This document shows positions 1 through 5,500 of a stretch of DNA of 35,917 nucleotides, piece by piece. Below the pieces are notes generated by a model. The model searched no databases. It had not been told where the DNA came from and saw nothing but the letters and a program-made list of their open reading frames with translations. A program made the translations under genes and the position numbers. The stretch is from positions 1-35,917 of the forward strand of contig JAFVWS010000026.1 of the NCBI GenBank assembly GCA_017501545.1, given 5' to 3'. Within the stretch, counting starts at the first letter, position 1. Each line of letters begins with the position of its first letter. Source of the DNA: Clostridia bacterium (GTDB lineage: Bacteria; Bacillota; Clostridia; Oscillospirales; CAG-272).

Positions 1-243
1 TATGTATCTAATTTTTATTATTGTGGAGGGGTTATATACACAGAAGATTTGGTAATTAAGGACATTGCAATCATAGAAAACTCATTATATTTTACATTGT
101 ATGAATATTATACAGGTGCTCACGAGCAAGATATTGTACATAGCCCAATTCTTATTGTAGTTCCAAAAGCAGAACTTGGCGAAATAACAACAGAAGAACT
201 TAAAGTTATATTTTACGATGTTGAAATGTATATAAATAAGTAA
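1..243 (+). CDS. C-terminal part of a lipoprotein-array protein, cut by the window edge
   Basis: The frame is open from base 1 to a TAA at 241-243, giving 80 residues with no start. A TTG at 49 could be read as a start, but it has no ribosome site and coding sequence continues upstream, so I read this as the tail of a longer gene. The last 35 residues (SPILIVVPKAEL...VEMYINK) resemble the tail of the protein encoded at 1468-2268 (TIYLLIPKTEL...EMEIWRDE), so the two are probably paralogues in one tandem array. The gene is followed directly by the hairpin repeat at 245. Function is unknown. By analogy with its neighbours the missing front probably carries a lipoprotein signal, but that is inference. 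Confidence 0.6.
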   Translation, partial: YVSNFYYCGGVIYTEDLVIKDIAIIENSLYFTLYEYYTGAHEQDIVHSPILIVVPKAELGEITTEELKVIFYDVEMYINK

Positions 244-244
244 G

Positions 245-385
245 ACAGGGGACGGTGGTGTGTCCTAACCGACACACCCACCCCCGAATTTTACACATAA
301 TTTGCGAAAAACCTCAAAAAAGGAGGAAACTATGAAAAAATTACTTTCAATAATGCTTATTTCCTTAATGCTAATAGCATTACTT
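245..385 (+). repeat. Lipoprotein cassette repeat, copy 1
   Basis: This 141-base block runs from ACAGGGGACGG through an imperfect hairpin (GGTGGTGTGTC at 254-264, loop CTAACC, GACACACCCACC at 271-282), a short spacer, the ribosome site AGGAGG at 321-326, and the first 18 codons of the next gene. It is nearly identical to 1383-1521, differing only in a few bases after the hairpin. Identity stops abruptly at 385, at the end of the hydrophobic signal segment. The GGGGACGG box before an imperfect palindrome resembles REP sequences mobilised by RAYT (TnpA-REP) proteins, but no such gene is in the window. Confidence 0.85.
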
Positions 386-1366
386 GCATCCTGTGGTGCG
401 CCTAATAATACCGATACGGACTCACAGGGAGATGAAACTAATACCGACACAGAGTCGAATGTTAATACAGACGATACTGAAACAGATAGCAACAGTCCTG
501 TCTTGCCAGAGCCTGAACCCGAGCCTGAACCCAAGCCCGAACCAGAGCCTGATATTGAAGAAAAAGAAGAACATATCTATTTGCAAATAAACGAATCACC
601 AACATACGTTTATTTTTCAACAGATGTAGATCATAATTTTTATAAATATGATTACTACAGTTTATCAAATAAAGCTTATAAAGAATACAAGGAAAATCAG
701 AAGGATTTTTATGTATCTTTATATTTTGCAAATATAGATTTTGAAAATATTTCTTCAGAAATAGAAGCACATATAGTAGACAGACGAACTGGTAACGTTT
801 CTAAAATAGATATAATTAAAAGTGTTAGTAATTATATCTTGAAAGATAATACCTTACAATTTAAAATTATTTTAGAAGAAACATTGCAAGAAAATGAAAT
901 AGTATTGTTTTCATTCGAGGTTAAAAGAAATGGTATAGAGCATAAGGAGATAATACAGTTTCCAATAGAATACACGCCTATAACCCATAAAGAGTATTTA
1001 GTTGGTAGATTTGAATATATAAAGAACTTTGAGGTTTTAGAGATTAACTTTGTTCATGACAAAGATTACCCTCATATTTTTGTTACTTGGGAAACAGGTG
1101 AGAAAATAGAGAATGAGTTTGGTGAGTTTCCTGTTATAGATGGCATAACGATTTTCCTTCTAGATGATTCAGCAATCTTTGAATTTGAAACTATTAAAGT
1201 TGGCGATACAATAGAAGACGTTCTGGAGATAGATCCCGAAGCGGTGGTTTATGAAAAAACAGAAGAGTTACCACAAGAAACATATCATTTTTTTGAAAAT
1301 TGTATTTTCATTTTCAAGTATGAAAATGGGAAAATTTGTGGGATAGAAAAATACATTTTTGATTGA
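332..1366 (+). CDS. Secreted lipoprotein of unknown function with a Pro-Glu repeat linker
   Basis: A 344-residue protein. The start is the ATG at 332, six bases after AGGAGG; an in-frame ATG-less extension to 302 has no ribosome site. Residues 1-20 form a lipoprotein signal (MKKLLSIMLISLMLIALL, then the lipobox LASC with Cys21), so the protein should be anchored on the outer face of the membrane. Residues 22-56 are a Thr/Asp/Asn-rich linker, followed by a run of about seven Pro-Glu/Pro-Lys pairs. The rest is a soluble domain I do not recognise, containing near its end a VGDTIEDVLEIDP stretch that recurs, in my memory, in small clostridial proteins. The signal codons are identical to those of the gene at 1468, but the exported part is not similar. 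It is presumably a surface protein; no activity can be assigned. Confidence 0.8.
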   Translation: MKKLLSIMLISLMLIALLASCGAPNNTDTDSQGDETNTDTESNVNTDDTETDSNSPVLPEPEPEPEPKPEPEPDIEEKEEHIYLQINESPTYVYFSTDVDHNFYKYDYYSLSNKAYKEYKENQKDFYVSLYFANIDFENISSEIEAHIVDRRTGNVSKIDIIKSVSNYILKDNTLQFKIILEETLQENEIVLFSFEVKRNGIEHKEIIQFPIEYTPITHKEYLVGRFEYIKNFEVLEINFVHDKDYPHIFVTWETGEKIENEFGEFPVIDGITIFLLDDSAIFEFETIKVGDTIEDVLEIDPEAVVYEKTEELPQETYHFFENCIFIFKYENGKICGIEKYIFD

Positions 1367-1382
1367 TTAAGCTAAGACAAAA

Positions 1383-1521
1383 ACAGGGGACGGTGGTGTG
1401 TCCTAACCGACACACCCACCTAAAATTTACACATAATTTGCGAAAAACCTCGAAAAAGGAGGAAACTATGAAAAAATTACTTTCAATAATGCTTATTTCC
1501 TTAATGCTAATAGCATTACTT
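1383..1521 (+). repeat. Lipoprotein cassette repeat, copy 2
   Basis: Second copy of the block at 245-385: ACAGGGGACGG, hairpin at 1392-1420, spacer, AGGAGG at 1458-1463 and the first 54 coding bases of the next gene. Besides small differences after the hairpin and one A/G change before the ribosome site, the copies match, including all synonymous positions of the signal peptide. Such identity over an untranslated leader plus signal sequence points to recent duplication or gene conversion. Confidence 0.85.
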
Positions 1522-2268
1522 ACAGCATGTGGAACGTCTGAAAATACCGACAAAAGTACTGATACTAATACAAATACAAATGAAAACACCAATATAGGTG
1601 AAAACCTTGAAGGTGGCGACACAGAAAATGATAACGTTAACGAGGGCGAAAAACCCGATGTTGGCGACACTGGAAATGATAACACTATCGACACATCAAT
1701 AAAGGTAGAATATGATGCGGAAAGAGAAGCAAGCGATAACGAGTTTCCTTTTGACAATATCATAGTCGAAAGAAATGGATATGATATTGTTTCTGCCGGA
1801 AAATATTATGGAGATGATTTTGATAACATAATATACTATGGCTCGTATTATCGTATAATTGACAATTATAATGATTTTTCAGAGTTAACAGCTTGGGGAA
1901 ACAAAATTGATGAATCAGTATTTGAGGACAGTTTTGTTTTAGTATTATACACATATAAAAATTATGATGTTTATTATTCCCCTTCGGAATTTTATGATTT
2001 TAATAATCTTTACAACAGAGGATGTTTTGAAAATTTTGAAATTGACAAGAACACAAACAAGATGAAAATTGATGAAACATGGGTGGCTAATTTTTATGGT
2101 TCACCGTTTTATGGTCCTCCGGCTCCGTCTATTGCTGATTGCGAAATTCTTATTCCAATCGAAAAACATGAAACAATTTATTTGTTAATACCTAAAACAG
2201 AGTTAAAAGACGAAATGCATATAAATGGTGAGATTGAGTTAGAAATGGAAATATGGAGAGATGAATAA
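1468..2268 (+). CDS. Secreted lipoprotein of unknown function, paralogue of the gene cut at base 1
   Basis: A 266-residue protein starting at the ATG at 1468, directly after AGGAGG. It has the same 18-residue signal start as its upstream neighbour, here ending in the lipobox LTAC with Cys21. Residues 24-62 are a low-complexity linker rich in Thr, Asn, Asp and Glu, including a repeated GD-T-NDN pattern. The remaining roughly 190 residues form an acidic, tyrosine-rich soluble domain I cannot name. Its tail resembles the truncated gene at 1-243. An in-frame extension to 1363 would run through the hairpin repeat and is not credible. It is probably anchored outside the cell; the role is unknown. 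Confidence 0.8.
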   Translation: MKKLLSIMLISLMLIALLTACGTSENTDKSTDTNTNTNENTNIGENLEGGDTENDNVNEGEKPDVGDTGNDNTIDTSIKVEYDAEREASDNEFPFDNIIVERNGYDIVSAGKYYGDDFDNIIYYGSYYRIIDNYNDFSELTAWGNKIDESVFEDSFVLVLYTYKNYDVYYSPSEFYDFNNLYNRGCFENFEIDKNTNKMKIDETWVANFYGSPFYGPPAPSIADCEILIPIEKHETIYLLIPKTELKDEMHINGEIELEMEIWRDE

Positions 2269-2395
2269 GGCAAGGGAAAGTGGTGTGTCCTAACCGACAT
2301 GAAGACATGAAGACAGTGGACGGTGGTGTGTCCTAACCGACACACCCACCCCGAATTTTACACCTGATTTGCGAAAAACCTCAAAAAAATTAAAC
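2269..2395 (+). repeat. Lipoprotein cassette repeat, copy 3: one partial and one full hairpin, no gene attached
   Basis: A degraded hairpin copy (TGGTGTGTCCTAACCGACA at 2281-2299) is followed by a GAAGACAT duplication and a full copy (hairpin 2322-2350). The shared leader then continues through TTTGCGAAAAACCTCAAAAAA and stops at about 2390, before the ribosome site. No signal peptide or lipoprotein gene follows; a terminator does. It looks like the array's end, or the scar of a lost gene. Confidence 0.8.
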
Positions 2396-2400
2396 ATAAC

Positions 2401-2440
2401 GGCAGGCTGTGAAAAATCTTTCACAGTCTGTTGTTTTTTT
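2401..2440 (+). terminator. Rho-independent terminator closing the lipoprotein array
   Basis: CAGGCTGTGAAA (2403-2414) pairs with TTTCACAGTCTG (2419-2430) across a four-base loop, with one G-U pair, followed by TTGTTTTTTT. Confidence 0.85.
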
Positions 2441-2523
2441 ACACAAAAAAGTGTTATTTCAAGAGGTATTTTTGTTGCATTTATAAATAAATATAAAAAA
2501 TAAAAAAATTTTTCAAAAAGGGC

Positions 2524-2552
2524 TTGAATTTACTTTAGCGTAGTAGTACAAT
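2524..2552 (+). promoter_or_regulatory. Promoter for serC-serA
   Basis: TTGAAT (2524-2529), 17 bases, TACAAT (2547-2552), 37 bases before the serC start. The stretch 2441-2523 is very AT-rich and shows nothing else I can name. Confidence 0.7.
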
Positions 2553-2588
2553 AAAGTATATATTTTTATATCGAAAGGAAATTTTATT

Positions 2589-3680
2589 ATGGAGAGAGTT
2601 TACAATTTTTCAGCAGGCCCATCAATGCTACCATTGCCTGTACTTGAAAAGGCAGCAAAGGAAATGCTTTGCTACGAGGACAGCGGTATGTCCGTTATGG
2701 AGATGAGCCACCGTTCTCCAGTTTATGACAAGATTATTAAGGATGCAGAGGCTAAGCTTCGTGAGCTTATGGCAATTCCTGACAACTACAAGGTGCTTTT
2801 CCTACAAGGTGGCGCTTCAACTCAGTTCTCAGCAGTACCTCTCAACCTTCTAAATAAAAACGGAAAGGCTGATTACATAGTTTCAGGCCAATTCTCAGGA
2901 AAGGCTTATAAGGAAGCACAAAAGTATGGTGACGTTGTTTGTGCAGCTTCAAGCAAGGACGCAAACTTCACATTCGTACCAAAGACAGATAGATCCAGCT
3001 TCCGCCCAGACGCTGACTACGTTCACATTTGCTTTAACAACACAATTTATGGTACAAAGTTCCCATACATTCCAGACACAGGCGATATTCCACTTGTTGC
3101 TGATATGTCATCATGCATTATCAGTGAGCCGGTTGACGTTTCAAAATTCGGTCTTATCTATGCAGGCGCTCAAAAGAATATGGCACCAGCAGGTCTTACA
3201 ATCGTAATCGTTAGAGAAGACCTTATCGGCAATGCTAAGGAAATGATTCCTACAATGCTTGATTATAGCGTTATGGCTGAAAACGACTCAATGTACAACA
3301 CCCCACCATGCTACTGCATTTACATTGCTAAGCTTGTTTATGAGTGGATTCTTGAAATGGGTGGCCTTGAGGCAATGAAGAAGTACAACGAAAAGAAGTG
3401 TGCTATTCTTTATGATTACCTCGACTCACAAGACTATTATATTGCACCTGTTGAAAAGGAAAGCCGTTCAATGATGAACGTTACCTTCGTAACAGGCGAC
3501 GCTGAGCTTGATAAGAAGTTTGCAAAAGAGGCAGATGCTAAGGGACTTAAGAACCTTAAGGGACACCGTAGCGTTGGTGGTATGCGTGCTTCAATTTATA
3601 ACGCAATGCCAATTGAGGGTGTTGAAAAGCTTGTAGAATTTATGAAGGAGTTTGCTAAGAACAATCCAAAGGCAAACTAA
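2589..3680 (+). CDS. serC: Phosphoserine aminotransferase
   Basis: A 363-residue class-V PLP aminotransferase, the usual length of SerC. It converts 3-phosphohydroxypyruvate and glutamate to O-phosphoserine and 2-oxoglutarate, the second step of serine synthesis, in the cytoplasm. The opening YNFSAGPSMLP and the motif YAGAQKNMAPAGLTIV are SerC signatures; Lys196 in the latter is the expected PLP-binding lysine. FLQGGAS (about residues 77-83) binds the cofactor phosphate, and GHRSVGGMRASIYNAMP near the end is the family's C-terminal substrate motif. Eleven bases separate it from serA, so the two form an operon. serB is absent here. Confidence 0.97.
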   Translation: MERVYNFSAGPSMLPLPVLEKAAKEMLCYEDSGMSVMEMSHRSPVYDKIIKDAEAKLRELMAIPDNYKVLFLQGGASTQFSAVPLNLLNKNGKADYIVSGQFSGKAYKEAQKYGDVVCAASSKDANFTFVPKTDRSSFRPDADYVHICFNNTIYGTKFPYIPDTGDIPLVADMSSCIISEPVDVSKFGLIYAGAQKNMAPAGLTIVIVREDLIGNAKEMIPTMLDYSVMAENDSMYNTPPCYCIYIAKLVYEWILEMGGLEAMKKYNEKKCAILYDYLDSQDYYIAPVEKESRSMMNVTFVTGDAELDKKFAKEADAKGLKNLKGHRSVGGMRASIYNAMPIEGVEKLVEFMKEFAKNNPKAN

Positions 3681-3691
3681 GGTATATTAAA

Positions 3692-4852
3692 ATGAAGAAA
3701 ATTAAGTTAATGAATAAAATTGCAAAGGTTGGCACTGATAATTTCGCGCCTGAAAAGTACGAGGTTAGCGACGCAGTTGAGAACGCAGATGCTATAATGG
3801 TACGTTCTGCCGCTTTGCACGAAATGGAGTTCAACCCTGAGCTTGAGGCAATTGCACGCTGTGGCGCAGGTGTTAACAATATTCCAGTTGACAAATGCAC
3901 CGAAAACGGTGTAGTTGTATTCAACACCCCAGGCGCTAACGCAAACGGCGTTAAGGAGCTTGCAATTTGCGCATTGATCCTTGCTGCACGTGACGTTGTT
4001 GGCGGTATTGACTGGGTTAAAACCCTTAAGGGACAAGAGGGCGTTGCTAAGCTTGTTGAAAAGGGTAAAGGTGCTTACGTAGGTGGCGAGCTTGTTGGTA
4101 AGACTCTCGGCGTAATCGGTCTTGGTGCCATTGGTGGTATGGTTGCAAACGCGGCTAATGCCCTCGGCATGAACGTTATCGGTTATGACCCATATCTTAC
4201 CGCAAACGCTGCCTGGAATTTAGCTCCATCAATTAAGCAGGCATCAAGCTACGACGATATTTACAAGAGCTGTGATTATATTTCACTTCACGTTCCTGCA
4301 ACTCCAACAACAAAGAATATGATTTGCGAAAAGTCAATTTCAATGATGAAGGACGGCGTTAAGATTATTAACCTTGCAAGAGCAGACCTTGTAAATGCTG
4401 ACGACATTAAGAAAGCACTAAGCGACAAAAAGGTTTCAGTTTATATTACTGACTTCCCAACTGATGCTACCGTAGGCGAGGCAGGAATTATTAATATTCC
4501 TCACCTTGGTGCTTCAACTCTTGAGTCCGAGGACAAGTGCGCAGTTATGGCTGCAAAACAGCTTGACGAATACCTACAAACAGGTAATATCAAAAATAGC
4601 GTTAACTTCCCAAATGTTTCATTGCCACACACAGGTGCAGGCAGAGTAGCAGTTATGCACAAGAATATTCCTAATATGCTTTCACAAATCACAGCAGTAT
4701 TCTCATCTAAGGGTGTAAACATTGAAAACCTTGCTAATGGTTCAAAGGGCGATATGGCTTACACAATCGTTGAAATTACTGACGCTCCAAGCGCTGATTT
4801 TGTTGATGCAGTTAAGGCAATTGATGGCGTAATCAAGGTGAAAACATACTAA
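3692..4852 (+). CDS. serA: D-3-phosphoglycerate dehydrogenase with ACT domain
   Basis: A 386-residue D-2-hydroxyacid dehydrogenase that oxidises 3-phosphoglycerate with NAD+, the first step of serine synthesis. The N-terminal substrate domain contains ARCGAGVNNIPVDKC. The Rossmann motif GLGAIG is at 143-148, and the catalytic Arg230 (LARADL) and His271 (PHLGAST) are present. The usual catalytic Glu of the FPTEP motif appears as Asp258 (DFPTDAT) with the following Pro missing; I recall this short clostridial SerA form elsewhere, so it is probably a subfamily trait. A C-terminal ACT domain (about 315-386) suggests feedback control by serine. The start follows serC by 11 bases with only a weak AAGG site, so translation may be coupled. 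Confidence 0.95.
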   Translation: MKKIKLMNKIAKVGTDNFAPEKYEVSDAVENADAIMVRSAALHEMEFNPELEAIARCGAGVNNIPVDKCTENGVVVFNTPGANANGVKELAICALILAARDVVGGIDWVKTLKGQEGVAKLVEKGKGAYVGGELVGKTLGVIGLGAIGGMVANAANALGMNVIGYDPYLTANAAWNLAPSIKQASSYDDIYKSCDYISLHVPATPTTKNMICEKSISMMKDGVKIINLARADLVNADDIKKALSDKKVSVYITDFPTDATVGEAGIINIPHLGASTLESEDKCAVMAAKQLDEYLQTGNIKNSVNFPNVSLPHTGAGRVAVMHKNIPNMLSQITAVFSSKGVNIENLANGSKGDMAYTIVEITDAPSADFVDAVKAIDGVIKVKTY

Positions 4853-4858
4853 TAATAT

Positions 4859-5287
4859 AAATGCCACGACCAAAAAGGGTGATGTTCTTAGCGGAGAATT
4901 TAAACAACACCGTTAAGTGCGAGCATCGCATTTGTTCAGACGAATGCAGTGTGGGCTAAGCCCAAACCCTTATTATGAGCGAAGCAAATAACAAGGTTCT
5001 GCGTAGCAGGTTCTTATAACAAGCAGAAAGAGAGAACAAATCGGTTTATAGCCGAAAATGTCCTCTCTTTTTCTGTTGGTTTAAGTTTAGAGTTATGAGG
5101 CTCGCTCTGCTCACCGTTATGAATTTGCTACGCAAATGTTATGATATGATTGCCCTTGTAATCTCTATAACTTGGCGAAGCCAATCATAACTATGCAAAG
5201 CATATCATAACTCATAACTTGCCCGTAAGGGCAATCATAGTTTAGCGTGATTATCCGTTAAGGACATCACGCTAAGCCGTGGCATTT
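4859..5287. repeat. Palindrome-rich non-coding element with imperfect inverted ends (MITE-like)
   Basis: The left end (4859-4900) and right end (5287-5246) read alike on opposite strands: AAATGCCACG, a variable 7-10 bases, GTGATGT, then CTTAGCGGAGAAT against CTTAACGGATAAT. Inside are many small hairpins: TGCGA-gca-TCGCA (4918), GGGC-taa-GCCC (4952), a CAGAAAGAGAG/CTCTCTTTTTCTG stem around 5022-5074 that could also end serCA transcripts, ATTTGC-tac-GCAAAT, TTGGC-gaa-GCCAA, TATGC-aaa-GCATA, TTGCCC-gtaa-GGGCAA and TTAGCGTGAT/ATCACGCTAA. GTTATGA occurs three times (5092, 5116, 5138), then its complement TCATAAC three times (5185, 5205, 5212). No gene fits. I saw no clear target-site duplication. 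Confidence 0.7.
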
Positions 5288-5327
5288 GTTTATTTTGTAA
5301 ATAAGTGGTAAATAATGAAAATGCTAC

Positions 5328-5356
5328 TTGACAAACAAAAAACATAATGATAAAAT
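5328..5356 (+). promoter_or_regulatory. Promoter for the riboswitch-controlled P-type ATPase
   Basis: TTGACA (5328-5333), 17 bases, TAAAAT (5351-5356); transcription would begin at about 5363, at the first base of the riboswitch stem. Confidence 0.85.
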
Positions 5357-5361
5357 TTACT

Positions 5362-5432
5362 TATAAGGGAGTAATCGACAACACGCTGTGTTGTAGTAAA
5401 GTCAACATCATGACCTAAGGTCTGGCTTTATT
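5362..5432 (+). promoter_or_regulatory. yybP-ykoY (Mn2+) riboswitch
   Basis: The short closing stem is ATAAGG/CTTTAT (5363-5368 with 5426-5431). It is followed by GGGAGTA (the conserved L1 sequence), a perfect P2 hairpin ACAACAC-gct-GTGTTGT (5378-5394), the conserved AAGTCAACAT strand (5398-5407) and the P3 hairpin GACC-taa-GGTC. This order and the GGGAGTA/TCAACAT pair are the hallmarks of the yybP-ykoY class, which senses Mn2+ and turns on export genes such as P-type ATPases. That fits the gene downstream. Confidence 0.88.
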
Positions 5433-5441
5433 TTAAACGAT

Positions 5442-5476
5442 AAGACTTATCTGTCAAGGCAGATAGGTCTTTTTTT
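5442..5476 (+). terminator. Terminator in the riboswitch expression platform
   Basis: AAGACTTATCTG (5442-5453) pairs with CAGATAGGTCTT (5460-5471), followed by a T run to 5476. It lies between aptamer and gene, so metal binding presumably prevents its formation. Confidence 0.8.
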
Positions 5477-5500
5477 ACTCGAATAAATAAGGAGAAAGCG

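Noticed and set aside
265..534. Minus-strand frame with a Gly-Ser repeat start
   Set aside because: It is the reverse reading of the Pro-Glu repeat and signal sequence of the lipoprotein gene at 332; the repeat gives a regular pattern on both strands, and there is no ribosome site.
1314..1763. Minus-strand frame across the second lipoprotein leader
   Set aside because: Antisense to the cassette repeat and signal codons; no ribosome site, and composition is the mirror of the coding strand.
245..2350. CRISPR array, because of repeated hairpin units
   Set aside because: The units are about 1 kb apart with genes between them, not short repeats with equal spacers, and no cas genes are present.
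4859..5287. Insertion sequence with a degraded transposase gene
   Set aside because: No frame of useful length and no transposase-like motif; the inside is made of small hairpins, so I call it only MITE-like.
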